The translations under genes and the position numbers were made by a program. The notes beneath the pieces were generated by a model, which saw nothing but the letters and a program-made list of their open reading frames with translations, was not told the origin of the DNA and made no database searches. A stretch of 54,873 bases of DNA from Planctomycetota bacterium (GTDB taxonomy: Bacteria; Planctomycetota; Phycisphaerae; Phycisphaerales; UBA1924): positions 1 through 54,873 of the forward strand of contig JACTNA010000011.1 in the NCBI GenBank assembly GCA_014584315.1, given 5' to 3'. Position 1 is the first letter of the stretch, and the number at the start of each line of letters is the position of its first letter. Positions 45,345-54,828 of this stretch are shown here, one piece after another.

Positions 45345-47306
45345 ATGGCGCGCGTCGCGGCGATGGAGGCGGAGTGGCTCGAGACGGACGGCCTCGGCGG
45401 CTTCGCGTCGGGGACCGTCAGCGGGATTCGCACGCGCCGGTACCACGCGCTGCTGCTCGCCTCGCGCACGCCGCCCACGGACCGGTTCGTGCTCGTCAAC
45501 GGGCTTGACGCCTGGCTGACCGGGGGCCAGTGCCCCGTGCCGCTCTGCGCCCACCGCTACGCGCCGGACGTGCTGCACCCGCGCGGCGACCGGTGGGTGG
45601 AATCGTTCGTACGCGAGCCGTGGCCGACCTGGACGTACCGGCTGCCGGACCGCACGCGCGTGCAGCACGAGGTGTTCGTGCCGCGCGGGAGGCCCATGGT
45701 CGTGCTCTCCTGGCGGCTGCTGACCGGTCGAAAGGGCGTGGGCCTGTCGGTGCGCCCGCTGCTCTCCGTGCGCGACTACCACGCGACCCACCACGAGAAC
45801 CCGAGTTTCAACGCTTCGTCCGAGCGGCGCGGCGATGCCGTGGTCTGGCGCCCGTACTACGGCGTGCCTTCGATCTCCGCCCGCTCGAACGGCGTCTATC
45901 GCGACGCGTTGGAGTGGTACCGGCGATTCCTCTATGCGGAAGAGGTGCGCCGTGGGCTGGACGCCATCGAGGACCTCGCCTCGCCGGGCCACTTCGAGTT
46001 CGACCTGTCCGCGGGCGAGGCGTGGATGATCCTCTCCGCCGACACCCCCCGCGAGCCGGGGACGAACGGCGAGCCGACGCTCGAGGAGTTGCGCCGCGAC
46101 GAGCGGGCGCGGCGCGGCGCGCTGGGGACGGGGCTGGCCGCGTCGGCGCAGTCGTACATCGTGTCGCGCGGGCTGTCGAAGTCGATCATCGCCGGGTACC
46201 CCTGGTTCACGGACTGGGGGCGCGACACGTTCATCTCGCTGCGCGGGCTGTGCCTCGCGACCGGGCGGCTGGAGGAGGCGCGGTCGATCCTTGGCGAGTG
46301 GTCGCGGTTCGTCGTCGATGGGATGCTCCCCAACCGCTTCCCGGACGCCGGCACCCAGCCGGAGTATCACAGCGTGGACGCCGCGCTGTGGTTCGTGCAG
46401 GCGGCGTGGGAGTTTCTTGAGGCGGCCGGGCGGGCGCGACTGGGGCTCGAACCCGGCGAGGAAGCATCGTTGCGATCGGCCGTGCGACGCGTCGTCGCCG
46501 GGCACCTGCGCGGCACACGGCACGGCGTGCGCGCGACCGAGGACGGCCTGCTCGCCGCGGGCGAACGCGGCACGAGCCTGACGTGGATGGACGCCCGCGT
46601 GGACGGTCGGGCGATCACGCCCCGCGTCGGCAAGCCCGTCGAGGTTCAGGCCCTTTGGATCAACGCGCTGCGCACCGCGTCCGAGATGGAGCCAAAGGAT
46701 GCGAAACTCGACGCGGCATGGCGGCGGGCGCTCTCGTCGTTCCGCGAACGGTTCTGGGACCCCGAGCGCGGGATGCTGCACGACGCCGTAGACGCGGACC
46801 ACGCGCCGGGCACGGCCGATTCGTCCCTGCGGCCGAACCAGGTGTTCGCGGTCGGCGGGCTGCGGTGGTCGCTGCTCGAACCGGAACAGGCGGCGCGAGT
46901 GGTCGAGGTCGTCGAGCGCGAATTGTGGACGCCGATGGGGCTGCGCACGCTCGGGCCGCGCGAGCCGGGATACCGCGGGCGGTTCGAAGGCGGACCGCTC
47001 GAACGCGACACGGCGTACCACAACGGCACGGCCTGGCCGTGGCTGCTCGGCCCGTTCGTGGAGGCGTGGGTGCGCGTGCGCGGCGGGACGGCGGAGGCGA
47101 AGCGCGAGGCGCGAGAGCGGTTCGTCGAGCCGCTGCTGCGCAACGCGGAGGCGGGCGGCCTCGGCCACATCGCCGAAGTGGCCGATGGCGACGCGCCGCA
47201 CCGCGCGGGCGGGTGCCCCTTCCAGGCGTGGAGCGTCGGGGAACTGCTCCGACTGGACCGCGTAGTGCTGGCCGATGACTCCCACGTCGCGCCCTGGGCG
47301 ACGTGA
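45345..47306 (+). CDS. Glycogen debranching enzyme (amylo-alpha-1,6-glucosidase type)
   Basis: Typical features of the bacterial GDE/GH133-like group are the N-terminal [19 protein letters not shown] and [11 protein letters not shown], the beta-sandwich [12 protein letters not shown], and the (alpha/alpha)6 catalytic barrel with [19 protein letters not shown] (about 283-301), [12 protein letters not shown] and [14 protein letters not shown]. It removes alpha-1,6 branches from glycogen. Length is 653 residues, normal for the family. It follows the GT3 synthase on the same strand (27 bases apart), so the branching, synthesis and debranching genes form one cluster of three. No phosphorylase or glucan-phosphate genes are next to it. 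Confidence 0.92.
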   Translation: MARVAAMEAEWLETDGLGGFASGTVSGIRTRRYHALLLASRTPPTDRFVLVNGLDAWLTGGQCPVPLCAHRYAPDVLHPRGDRWVESFVREPWPTWTYRLPDRTRVQHEVFVPRGRPMVVLSWRLLTGRKGVGLSVRPLLSVRDYHATHHENPSFNASSERRGDAVVWRPYYGVPSISARSNGVYRDALEWYRRFLYAEEVRRGLDAIEDLASPGHFEFDLSAGEAWMILSADTPREPGTNGEPTLEELRRDERARRGALGTGLAASAQSYIVSRGLSKSIIAGYPWFTDWGRDTFISLRGLCLATGRLEEARSILGEWSRFVVDGMLPNRFPDAGTQPEYHSVDAALWFVQAAWEFLEAAGRARLGLEPGEEASLRSAVRRVVAGHLRGTRHGVRATEDGLLAAGERGTSLTWMDARVDGRAITPRVGKPVEVQALWINALRTASEMEPKDAKLDAAWRRALSSFRERFWDPERGMLHDAVDADHAPGTADSSLRPNQVFAVGGLRWSLLEPEQAARVVEVVERELWTPMGLRTLGPREPGYRGRFEGGPLERDTAYHNGTAWPWLLGPFVEAWVRVRGGTAEAKREARERFVEPLLRNAEAGGLGHIAEVADGDAPHRAGGCPFQAWSVGELLRLDRVVLADDSHVAPWAT

Positions 47307-47307
47307 T

Positions 47308-47338
47308 GCGCCGTGCGGGAGAAGGGCACGGCGCGTTT
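47308..47338 (+). terminator. Hairpin between convergent genes, weak terminator
   Basis: A perfect nine-base-pair stem (47308-47316 / 47326-47334) lies two bases after the debranching gene stop and is followed by GTTTC. The short T run makes termination possible but not certain. Confidence 0.4.
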
Positions 47339-47389
47339 CAACACCGGCCCGCCCTGCCTTCCCTTGTCTTCCGAGAGCATGGCCGCGGG

Positions 47390-49645
47390 CTACCTGTCCA
47401 CGAACACGCCGTGCAAATCCGAGTTGCCGGGAGCGGCGTCGTTGAAGGACCCCGTCGCCGTGGTCGAGCCGTTGGCGCGGTCGGAGTTGTACTGATCCGC
47501 ACCGCCGCCGAGGTCGAGCAGCGTGCTGAAACTAAACACCCGCGCCGCCTCGTAGTGGTAGGTGTTGCCGCCCGAGCGGCCGTGACGTGCATTGCCCGCG
47601 GCCTCGTACACGTCGTCGCCGCTGAGGTCGATGAGAATGCCGATCGCCTGCATCGACGCGGACCCTTGCGCCAGACCGTCCGCCTTGTAGGTGTCGTTGC
47701 CGGCACGGTCGATGAGGATGCCGATGGACTCATCCCACGACGAGCCTTGGCACGCCGCGGTCATGGCCCAATACGAGTCGTCTCCCGCGTCGTCGATGAG
47801 GATGCCGATGGCCTGGTGCGCGGCCGACCCTTGGCCGTAGCGATTGCCGACGTACTCGTCGTCGCCCGCGAAATCGTGGAGGATGCCGACGGCGAAGTAG
47901 TACGCGCACGCCTGCGCGAACTCGCCCGCCTCGTAGCGGTCGTCGCCGTCGAGGTCGTAGATCGCGCCGATGCCGCCCGCCGCGTAGGAGCGTGCGCCGT
48001 AGCCGAACCCCTGGCCGAAGGCCTTGAAGACGCCCGCCGTGCCGTAGACGGACGCGAACGAGGGGCCGTTGGCCTTGTACGAGTCGTTGCCGCTGGCGTC
48101 GATGATGGCGCCGAGTCCGCGCGGTCCGCCGACGCCCTGAACGAGCTGCTCACCGTGGTAGGTGTCGTCGCCGTCGAGGTCAATGACAAGCCCCGCGCCG
48201 TAAACGCCGACGCCGATGGCCCATCCGCTGGCGGGTCCGAGGTTCTCGTATGTGTCGTCGCCGGCGTGGTCGATGATGACGCCGACGCCGAAGAGGCCCG
48301 CGCCGATGGAGAACTGACCGGAGGACCGGTAGGTGTCGTTGCCGGCGCGGTCGTCGATGATGGAAAGCCCGATGATGCCGACGCCGGGGCCGCAGAAGTC
48401 GCCCTCGGCGACATAGACGTCGTCGCCGCCGAGGTCGATGATGTGGTGATTCCCGCCGGAGGGCGAGTCGTCCGTGGGCCCAAAGCGATACACGTCGTCG
48501 CCGCCCGGGTCGTACACGTCGGCGATGAGACGCATGTCGTACTCGTTGGGTCCGTGTCCGCCGACGACGCCGAGCGTGCCGTTGGGGAACTCGATCCAGA
48601 AGAGCACGTCGCCGCGCACAGCGTCTCGGACGCGAGGGGGCACGTCGGCGAGCGGTTCGCCGCGCGCGTTGACGCGTCCGACGGCCTCCCAGCGCGACAT
48701 CACGCCCCAGAACGAGAGCGTGCGCGTCAGGTGCGGGGCGACGAAGCCGCGGCTCTCGCGGATCGCACGGACCTGGGCCTCGGCGTCGTCGCCGCCGATG
48801 GAGACGGTGTCCCGCAGGCGGCGGACCAAGGCCCGCGCGTCGTCGCGCAGCCGGGCGGCGTCACGCTCCGGGATCGGGGGTGGTTCCGCGTTCAGGGCGT
48901 GGTGCGGGAGATCGAGCGCGGCCCGGATGAAGGCGTCGATCGCGTCCGGTTCGCCGGAGGCCGCGTCGCGGGCACGCCGGGCGAGCGATAACTCGACCGA
49001 GTCCACGCCGAGGGGATTGCGGAAGCATTGGACGACGGCGGAAAGGGAGTTGGGGTCGAGCGCGTTCTCCTGCACGCGGGCGAGGTGTGTGAGCAGCGCG
49101 TCGACGCCGGCGTCCGCGCCGCGGATGCCGACCTCGTCCGCGGCGTCGAGGAGCGTCCGCTCGAACTCGCCGGGTTCGATGAGGGGGATGTCGCGCCCGT
49201 CGAGGCCGAGTCCGACCGTGCCGGTCCACTGCGATCGCGAGCCGAGCGTGACGTGATAGCGCACGATCTCGCCGCCTTGCCCGCCCTTGGGGACGGCGGC
49301 GCTGGGCTGGGCCTCGGGCGATCGGCGGGCCTCGATAATGATGGACTGGCCCGGCCGCAAGGAGGCGAGCGCGTCGTTGAGATCGCCAGCGGCGGCGATC
49401 GGGCGGCGCACGTCGGCGGTCGGCTCGTCGCCAAGATAGACGGCATCGACATTGTCGCCGCGCGCGATGCCGATGGAGGACGAGTATCCCGCGCCGCCGA
49501 GCGGGCCGGGAAAGATCCAGGAGACGACCGGGCCGTCGGCGGTGTCGCGCAGGCCGAGGCCGAGGAACGGCGGCTCGTCGCTCGAAGTCGGCTGGGCGGC
49601 GGCGAGCGAGGCGAGCGCGATCGCAACGAATCGGGGGAGGTTCAT
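47390..49645 (-). CDS. Secreted PDZ-like protein with about eleven GDDxY repeats
   Basis: A signal peptide ([18 protein letters not shown]) leads to a PDZ-like region (about 26-105: [42 protein letters not shown]), a helical middle, and from about residue 355 a series of about eleven units of mostly 27-28 residues. Each has the core D-x-G-[DN]-D-x-Y (GGDDVY, AGNDTY, AGDDTY, DGDDTY, SGNDSY, AGDDEY, SGDDVY) followed by a Gly/Ala-rich turn and VGIL-like strand. The last unit is degenerate (GGADQY). The Asp/Asn cores suit a calcium-binding beta-solenoid, but this is inference. It overlaps the coiled-coil gene upstream by four bases (ATGA), so the two are coupled. Confidence 0.75.
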   Translation of the reverse strand: MNLPRFVAIALASLAAAQPTSSDEPPFLGLGLRDTADGPVVSWIFPGPLGGAGYSSSIGIARGDNVDAVYLGDEPTADVRRPIAAAGDLNDALASLRPGQSIIIEARRSPEAQPSAAVPKGGQGGEIVRYHVTLGSRSQWTGTVGLGLDGRDIPLIEPGEFERTLLDAADEVGIRGADAGVDALLTHLARVQENALDPNSLSAVVQCFRNPLGVDSVELSLARRARDAASGEPDAIDAFIRAALDLPHHALNAEPPPIPERDAARLRDDARALVRRLRDTVSIGGDDAEAQVRAIRESRGFVAPHLTRTLSFWGVMSRWEAVGRVNARGEPLADVPPRVRDAVRGDVLFWIEFPNGTLGVVGGHGPNEYDMRLIADVYDPGGDDVYRFGPTDDSPSGGNHHIIDLGGDDVYVAEGDFCGPGVGIIGLSIIDDRAGNDTYRSSGQFSIGAGLFGVGVIIDHAGDDTYENLGPASGWAIGVGVYGAGLVIDLDGDDTYHGEQLVQGVGGPRGLGAIIDASGNDSYKANGPSFASVYGTAGVFKAFGQGFGYGARSYAAGGIGAIYDLDGDDRYEAGEFAQACAYYFAVGILHDFAGDDEYVGNRYGQGSAAHQAIGILIDDAGDDSYWAMTAACQGSSWDESIGILIDRAGNDTYKADGLAQGSASMQAIGILIDLSGDDVYEAAGNARHGRSGGNTYHYEAARVFSFSTLLDLGGGADQYNSDRANGSTTATGSFNDAAPGNSDLHGVFVDR

Positions 49646-50304
49646 TCGTCGGGGGTTCCGGCCTCCGCCGCGCGCGATGCATGGTGAGGACGATCGACGC
49701 GACGGAGAGGGGGTGATGGCGGAGCGGGAGCGGGTGGCGGTTGCGCCGAACTGTCGGCCTTCCTTGTCGTGGGGCGCTTGCGGGGCTTGGGTTCGCGGGT
49801 GATGTTCGTGCTCGGGCTCCGGCGTCGGCTGCTCCGAGCCGACGCCGGAGGCACGCAAGCCGGCGCCGGAGGCGCGGGGGGCGCGGGGGGCGAGAGCGCG
49901 GCGACCGTCCGTTCGATGTCGGCCAGGCGGCGTTGGGCGGCCTCGACGGCGGCGATCGCGCGCGATTGCAGTTCCGCCGCGGTGCGCTCGAGCGTCGCGG
50001 CGCGCCGTTCGAGGTCCCCGATCCGCGCCGCGGCACGGTCGAGCGCGGCCAGACGCTCGGCGAGCGCGCTCGCGGCGGCGCGGGCGGACTCGACGCGGGA
50101 CGCCACCTCCGCCCCCGCCCGTTCCAGCGTTGCAACGAGCGGGCGGGCAGCCCCGGCGACGGCGTCGAGGCGGGCGCGCTGGGCGTCGGCCTCGGCGACC
50201 GCCGATCGCAGCCGCCCGGCGAAGTGCTCGAACGCCGTCGCGTCCACGATGCGCGGCGTGATGAAGACGTCCTCGACGGCGGATGCGGCGGTGTGGCGGG
50301 ACAT
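49642..50304 (-). CDS. Coiled-coil protein with Pro/Lys-rich tail, 220 aa
   Basis: Residues 20-135 are a long Ala/Arg/Glu-rich coiled coil (EHFAGRLRSAVAEADAQRAR, LERRAATLERTAAELQSRAI) with regular hydrophobic heptads and no membrane helix. Residues 138-220 are low complexity, Pro-, Ser- and Lys/Arg-rich (KPRKRPTTRK). No family is recognised. The start is the ATG at 50302-50304 (MSRHTAASAVEDVFITPRIV). Its stop overlaps the start of the repeat protein, which suggests a shared role in a surface or scaffold structure. Confidence 0.65.
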   Translation of the reverse strand: MSRHTAASAVEDVFITPRIVDATAFEHFAGRLRSAVAEADAQRARLDAVAGAARPLVATLERAGAEVASRVESARAAASALAERLAALDRAAARIGDLERRAATLERTAAELQSRAIAAVEAAQRRLADIERTVAALSPPAPPAPPAPACVPPASARSSRRRSPSTNITREPKPRKRPTTRKADSSAQPPPAPAPPSPPLRRVDRPHHASRAAEAGTPDE

Positions 50305-50389
50305 GGCGTGCCCTCCCTGGCGTTGCCGCCAGTGTACCGCATGCCGCCGCGCGCCGGGATCGGGGTGGGGGTCTGCGTAGACTCTGGGC

Positions 50390-51295
50390 GTGCCGGGCAA
50401 GCGCCGTGCATCGAGGGCCGGTTCGGGCCGCGCGCCGTCGCGGGCGAGGATCACCACGCCCGGTCAGCGGGCGACGCGGCCGCGCAGGGCCACCACGCGC
50501 GAGCAGGGCGAGCGGCTCCAGCGGGTGCTCGCCCATGCGGGGATCGCCTCGCGACGGGCGTGCGAGGAACTCATCGCCGAGGGGCGCGTCCGCGTCAACG
50601 GGCGAGTTGTGCGCGAACTGCCCGTGTTCGTTCGGCTCGGTGAGGACACGGTGGAGGTCGACGGCACGCCGGTCAGGTCGCCCGAACGGCACATCTACAT
50701 CCTGCTCAACAAGCCCGCCAAGGCCCTGAGCGCGGTCGCGGATGAGCCGGGCGCGGCGCGCCGCACCGTGCTCGACTTCGTGGACCACCCCTCGGGCGTG
50801 CGGCTCTACCCGGTCGGCAGGCTGGACTACCACACGATGGGGCTGGTGCTGCTCACCAACGACGGCGAACTGGCGAACCGCCTCTCCCACCCGCGCTACG
50901 GCGTCGCGAAGACCTACCACGCGGTCGTCAAGGGCAGGATCGACGAGGCCGCCCTCGAACGTCTCGAACAGGGCATCTACCTCGCCGAGCGGCGCGAGGG
51001 GCGCACCGTCGGCGCGGCCCGGGCCTCGCACGTCGGGCTGAGGCTCGTCAAGCGCGACCGCGACGCGACGGTCCTCGAGGTCACGCTGCGCGAGGGGCGC
51101 AACCGGCAGGTGCGGCGGATGCTCGCCGCGGTCGGGTGCCCGGTGAAGCGGCTCGAGCGCGTCGCGATGGGGCCGCTCCGACTCAAGGGCGTGGCGCGCG
51201 GCCAGTGGCGCGAGTTGACCGCCGCGGAAGTGCGATCGCTCCGCAAGGCGGCGACGGCGGTCGAACGCGATGGCGGCGCGGGAGGTGCGGCATGA
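50390..51295 (+). CDS. rluB: 23S rRNA pseudouridine synthase, RsuA/RluB family
   Basis: An S4 RNA-binding domain (QRVLAHAGIASRRACEELIA, about 44-63, with RVNGRVV) precedes the pseudouridine synthase domain. The catalytic Asp146 is in GRLDYHTMGLVLLTNDGE, and the conserved REGRNRQVRRML near 250 is the RNA-contact loop. RluB/RsuA/RluE cannot be separated by eye with certainty; RluB (U2605-type) is favoured by the N-terminal S4 and the length. The first 40 residues are very basic and disordered. GTG start. It overlaps the next gene by four bases (ATGA, 51292-51295). Confidence 0.9.
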   Translation: MPGKRRASRAGSGRAPSRARITTPGQRATRPRRATTREQGERLQRVLAHAGIASRRACEELIAEGRVRVNGRVVRELPVFVRLGEDTVEVDGTPVRSPERHIYILLNKPAKALSAVADEPGAARRTVLDFVDHPSGVRLYPVGRLDYHTMGLVLLTNDGELANRLSHPRYGVAKTYHAVVKGRIDEAALERLEQGIYLAERREGRTVGAARASHVGLRLVKRDRDATVLEVTLREGRNRQVRRMLAAVGCPVKRLERVAMGPLRLKGVARGQWRELTAAEVRSLRKAATAVERDGGAGGAA

Positions 51296-52758
51296 GCGAG
51301 CAGACGCCCGCGCGAACGGAGCGGGCGCCCAGCGCGACACGGACGCTGCGCGTCGCGAAGCAGGTGGCGCTGCAGATCTACCGCACGCCGCTCCCCGCGA
51401 TGGCGGCGGCTCTCGCCTACCGGACCATCTTCGGCCTGATCCCGGTCTTCGTGATCGGGCTGGTGGTGCTCGGCGCGTTCGCGACCAAGGAGCACGTCAC
51501 CGACGTCGTGCGGGACCTGCTCCGCTACGCGGGCCTGACGGAGATCGTGGTCGAGCCGCCGGCGGACGAGACGGACTTCGGCGCGGTGGGGGCGGGGTTC
51601 CTGCCCATCGCGCCCTCGGAGGGGGGGGTGGAGGCACGGCCGGAGGCCACCGGCGCGGCCGCCCGGCTGGACGCCTGGGTCGAGCAACTCGTGCTCAACG
51701 TGCGCGAGGTGAAACTCGTCGCGATCGGGCTGACGGGCCTGGCGATGCTGGCCTACGCCGCGCTCTCCTTCGTCGTCGAGATCGAGCGGGCCTTCAACCG
51801 AATCTACCACGCGCCCACGGGCCGGTCCTGGCCGCGCCGGGTGACGCAGTACTGGACCATGCTGACGCTCGGCTCCGTCTTCCTGGTCGCCAGTTTCTAC
51901 GTCGGCGGCTCGTTCACCGGCTGGGTGGCGAGGATCGACGGGGGGGGGGACCGGTCCGCCCTGGTCCCCATCGCAGGGTTCGCGGTCACCGTCGTCATCA
52001 GCACCGGCCTGCTGCTCTTCCTCTACGCGACGGTGCCCAACACCCGCGTCTCGATCAAGACCGCGCTCGCCGGCGCCGTGCTCGCCGCGCTCCTCTGGGA
52101 GGGCGGCAAGTGGGGGTTCACGGCGTTCCTCCAGTGGTCGAAGAACTACGCCCGCCTCTACGGCGCGGTCGCGCTCATCCCACTCTTCATGCTCTGGATC
52201 TACGTCACGTGGGTCATCGTGCTGCTCGGACTGCAGGTGTCCTACATCATGCAGACCTTCCGCCACGGCGTCCTGGCGCGCGTCGACGCCCTCGACCGCC
52301 CGCCCGTCGTCGACGGCGCGACCGTCGTCGCGCTGGCGGCGCACGTCGCGTCGCGCTTCCAGGGGGGCAAGCCCGTCGCCCCGGACGAGGCCGCCCGCTC
52401 GCTCGGCCTCGAACCCGCCCTCGCCGAGCGGCTCCTCGAAGAGATGGCCGACGAGGGGCTGCTCCACCGTGTCCCCGCGGGGCGCGACGAGGTCCGTTTC
52501 GCGCTCGCCCGCCCCCCCGAGAGCGTCCGGGCGACGGAGGCCCTCGCGGTCGGCATCGGCGCGTCGAGCGGGCGCGCCGACCGCGCCGACTCGGCCGACC
52601 TCTCCACGCTCGGCAAACTCCGCCGACGCGAGGCCGAGGCCTTCGCCGGCATGACCCTCGCCGACCTCATCGATCGCCCGGCGGCGGGGGCGGGGGCGGG
52701 GGCGACGGCGTCCGACGCGAACGGGCAGCAATCGGCGAGCGCCCCCGAACCGGCCTGA
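51292..52758 (+). CDS. YihY/BrkB-family membrane protein with C-terminal winged-helix-like domain
   Basis: The protein has about six hydrophobic helices in the first 330 residues with typical family pieces: MAAALAYRTIFGLIPVFVIG, YAALSFVVEIERAFNRIYHA, LLLFLYATVPNTRVSIKTAL and LYGAVALIPLFMLWIYVTW. Some homologues were once called RNase BN in error; the real function is unknown, perhaps transport. After the helices there is a 150-residue soluble tail with a winged-helix-like segment (DEAARSLGLEPALAERLLEE) and an Ala/Gly-rich end. It overlaps the pseudouridine synthase gene by four bases. Confidence 0.85.
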   Translation: MSEQTPARTERAPSATRTLRVAKQVALQIYRTPLPAMAAALAYRTIFGLIPVFVIGLVVLGAFATKEHVTDVVRDLLRYAGLTEIVVEPPADETDFGAVGAGFLPIAPSEGGVEARPEATGAAARLDAWVEQLVLNVREVKLVAIGLTGLAMLAYAALSFVVEIERAFNRIYHAPTGRSWPRRVTQYWTMLTLGSVFLVASFYVGGSFTGWVARIDGGGDRSALVPIAGFAVTVVISTGLLLFLYATVPNTRVSIKTALAGAVLAALLWEGGKWGFTAFLQWSKNYARLYGAVALIPLFMLWIYVTWVIVLLGLQVSYIMQTFRHGVLARVDALDRPPVVDGATVVALAAHVASRFQGGKPVAPDEAARSLGLEPALAERLLEEMADEGLLHRVPAGRDEVRFALARPPESVRATEALAVGIGASSGRADRADSADLSTLGKLRRREAEAFAGMTLADLIDRPAAGAGAGATASDANGQQSASAPEPA

Positions 52759-52912
52759 ATCCGCCCGCGAAGCATCGTGAGGCCCGGCGGGCGGCTACCG
52801 TTGCCCCCTGCTCCGGCGGCGTGGGGCGGCCCCGCTTTCGGGCTTCGGCCGCATCCCGGCACGCGGCGGAGGGTTAGAGAGGGGGCGGGGCGGTTCCGAG
52901 GGCGCACTCCCG

Positions 52913-53329
52913 ATGCACATCACCCGACTCACCGAGTTCTCGATCTACCTGGCCGACCGCCCGGGCGAGTTGGCCGGCGTGCTCGAGGCGCTCCGGGCCG
53001 CGGGGGTGCAGGCCGAGGCGGTCGCCGTCTCGGAGCACAACGGCCGCGGGCTGGTGCGGCTGATCGGCACGCCGGAGGAGTCGCTGCGTCGGGTCTGCGA
53101 GGCGCTGTGCGACTCGGGGGCGGGTCCGGTCGCCGAGGCGCAGGTCCTCTGCGTCGCGCTCGACGAGCGCCCCGGCGCGTTCGCCGAGGTCGCCGCGCGC
53201 CTCGGCGTCTCGCGGATCAACATCCGCTACGCCTACCAGGCGCCGTCGATGAACGGCACGCCGGCGCGCTGCGTCTTCCGCGTGGACGACCCGTCGGCGG
53301 CGGAGGGCGTGCTGCGGTCGCTGGCCTGA
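52913..53329 (+). CDS. Tandem ACT-domain protein
   Basis: Two ACT domains fill the 138 residues: the first, at 3-66, begins ITRLTEFSIYLADRPGELAG; the second, at about 70-138, begins VLCVALDERPGAFAEVAARL. Each has the DRPGEL/ERPGAF turn that binds amino acids. Such stand-alone ACT pairs sense amino acids or act as regulatory subunits, and a similar protein is often called acetolactate synthase-like. There is no catalytic domain. It lies 72 bases before nuoB. The ligand cannot be told. Confidence 0.85.
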   Translation: MHITRLTEFSIYLADRPGELAGVLEALRAAGVQAEAVAVSEHNGRGLVRLIGTPEESLRRVCEALCDSGAGPVAEAQVLCVALDERPGAFAEVAARLGVSRINIRYAYQAPSMNGTPARCVFRVDDPSAAEGVLRSLA

Positions 53330-53401
53330 GGGCGGGGCGTCGCGGGGCGTCTAGGATGTGAACGACGCCGGCCGGGTCCGGCGCAGCGAGGGCGAACCGA
53401 G

Positions 53402-53971
53402 ATGGGCATCGAAGCCGCCATGCCGACCGACTGGGTGCTGACCACGCAACTCCAGCGGGTCATCAACTGGGCGCGCCGGTCGTCGCTCTGGCCGATGCCC
53501 TTCGCGACGGCCTGCTGCGGCATCGAACTCATGGCGACGGCGTGCAGCCGCTACGACCTGGCCCGCTTCGGCGCGGAGGTCATGCGCTTCAGCCCGCGCC
53601 AGAGCGACCTGCTGATCGTCGCCGGGCGGATCGGCATCAAGATGCTCCCGGTGCTCCAGCGCATCTACGAGCAGATCACGGAGCCGAAGTGGGTGATCTC
53701 GATGGGCGCGTGCGCCTCGACGGGCGGCGTCTTCGACACCTACGCGACGGTGCAGGGCTGCGACCAGTTCATCCCGGTGGACGTCTACGTCCCCGGCTGC
53801 CCGCCGCGCCCGGAGCAGTTGATCGAGGGCGTGATGGCGATCCAGCGGATCGTCGACCAGGACCGCATCCCCCCCCGCGGCCCCGACGGGCGACGCATCC
53901 CGCTCGGCATCGCCGTGCAGCCCGCGGGCGCGGGCGTGGCGCGTCCGGTCGGCCTGACCGTGCGCGCGTAG
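53402..53971 (+). CDS. nuoB: NADH-quinone oxidoreductase subunit B
   Basis: This is the complex I subunit carrying the last iron-sulfur cluster (N2), next to the quinone site. All four 4Fe-4S ligands are visible: Cys38 and Cys39 in FATACCGIELMA, Cys104 in SMGACASTGG and Cys133 in VPGCPPRPEQL. The sequence WPMPFATACCGIEL and the later EPKWVISMGAC are typical. Length (189 aa) is normal. The usual neighbours nuoA, nuoC and nuoD are absent: the gene is flanked by the tandem ACT gene and by repeat-filled non-coding DNA, so it is isolated from the rest of complex I. Confidence 0.95.
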   Translation: MGIEAAMPTDWVLTTQLQRVINWARRSSLWPMPFATACCGIELMATACSRYDLARFGAEVMRFSPRQSDLLIVAGRIGIKMLPVLQRIYEQITEPKWVISMGACASTGGVFDTYATVQGCDQFIPVDVYVPGCPPRPEQLIEGVMAIQRIVDQDRIPPRGPDGRRIPLGIAVQPAGAGVARPVGLTVRA

Positions 53972-54022
53972 GGCACGAAGCCCACCAGAGCACGAAGCCC
54001 AACAGAGCACGAAGCGCAAGCG
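53972..54022. repeat. 17-base tandem repeat, three copies
   Basis: Units of the form AGCACGAAGCCCAACAG begin at 53972, 54089-54105 pattern excluded, with three consecutive copies at 53972-53988, 53989-54005 and 54006-54022; the last is degenerate. It starts immediately after the nuoB stop and is followed by a CTCCGCGT-rich run (54027-54060). Non-coding. Confidence 0.6.
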
Positions 54023-54082
54023 AGTGCCCCTCCGCGTCCCTCTCCGCGTCCTCCGCGTTCCGCCTTCGGCCGGTCCGCCGAC

Positions 54083-54229
54083 GGCGACCGTAGATCGACC
54101 GACAACGAGCGTAGATCGACCTACGACGAGCGTAGATCGACCGACAGCGACCGTCGGTCGACCGACAACGACCGTCGATCGAGCGACAGCGGGCGTAGAT
54201 CGATCCACGGCGACCGTCGGTCGAGCGAC
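54083..54229. repeat. 21-base minisatellite, seven full copies
   Basis: Seven tandem units of 21 bases with consensus close to ACGACCGTAGATCGACCGAC, then a partial eighth at 54230. Because 21 is a multiple of three, both strands stay open and give seven-residue repeats (TTSVDRP on plus, VVVGRST on minus). There is no ribosome site, so it is probably non-coding. It lies in the 480-base gene-free gap between nuoB and the DUF2130-like fragment; the rest of this gap holds CCATTTGCC-type short repeats near 54338-54400 and nothing else I can support. Confidence 0.75.
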
Positions 54230-54453
54230 GATGACCGTTTCGCCCGCTTCTCGAAGGTCCGACGGCGTTCTCACGGCCGCGAACGCGGTTCCGGTGGTTA
54301 TGCCCCCCGCCTCCCCCCGGATGGGGGCTACTCCTTGGCCATTTGCCCTTTGCTCATGTGCTATCTGCCATTTCTCCCGGCCCTTTGGCCATTGACCCGC
54401 CCTGCCCCGGCCCGTGGTACACTGGGGCCGTGTCCGGTACGTGGGAGGCTGCG

Positions 54454-54642
54454 GTGGCCGAGCCGACGATTGTCTGTCCGAAGTGCGGTGGCGAGATCAG
54501 GCTGACGGAGAGCCTCGCGGCTCCGCTGATCGAGGCGACGCGGCGGGAGTACGAGGAGCGGATGGCCACGCGCGACAGAGAGATCGCCTCCCGCGAGGCG
54601 GCCGTGCGCGAGCAGCGGGCCGAACTGGATACGGGGCCGTAG
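54454..54642 (+). pseudogene. DUF2130-like gene, truncated after 62 codons
   Basis: The start fits DUF2130 proteins: a Cys-pair knuckle (IVCPKCGGEIRLTESLAAPL) then a charged coiled coil (REYEERMATRDREIASREAA). Family members usually have over 400 residues, with this coiled coil leading into a nuclease-like domain. Here the coil ends abruptly in ELDTGP and a TAG at 54640-54642. GGGAGG at 54443-54448 supports the GTG at 54454. Base composition drops right after the break (about 50% G+C against about 70%), as expected if foreign DNA has been inserted into or has replaced the rest of the gene. Confidence 0.7.
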
Positions 54643-54666
54643 TCGATCAAGGAGGACAACTCCCCC

Positions 54667-54828
54667 ATGTACGTCAAGGCACTCCACATTGAAGGACATA
54701 GGCGGTTCAGCAGCTTTGACCTAGACCTCAACCCAACATTCAACATTATCGTCGGCGATAATGAGACTGGGAAGAGTAGAGCCTATCCCAGAACCTCTCG
54801 AAGTAACATGAACGAGCACGCGAAGTGA
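54667..54828 (+). pseudogene. N-terminal fragment of an OLD-family AAA ATPase
   Basis: The reading frame MYVKALHIEGHRRFSSFDLD followed by NPTFNIIVGDNETGKS is the start of an OLD/RecF-like ATPase, including the complete Walker A motif GDNETGKS. AAGGAGG lies 11 bases before the ATG. Directly after the Walker A lysine and serine the sequence stops looking like the family (normally STLLEAI): it reads RAYPRTSRSNMNEHAK and ends at TGA 54826-54828, 53 residues in all. The break is near 54777-54780. OLD nucleases are common parts of anti-phage systems (for example Gabija-type and retron-linked), which suggests an interrupted defence gene. Confidence 0.65.

Noticed and set aside
43311..47285. Very long minus-strand open frame continuing upstream of glgB (over 1,900 codons in total)
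   Set aside because: Only the last 630 codons are GlgB. The upstream part is the antisense of the glycogen synthase and debranching genes, low complexity and His/Arg/Pro-rich.
53351..54274. Open frame across nuoB and the minisatellite on the minus strand
   Set aside because: Most of it is the shadow of nuoB, and the rest is the translated 21-base repeat; no start with a ribosome site.
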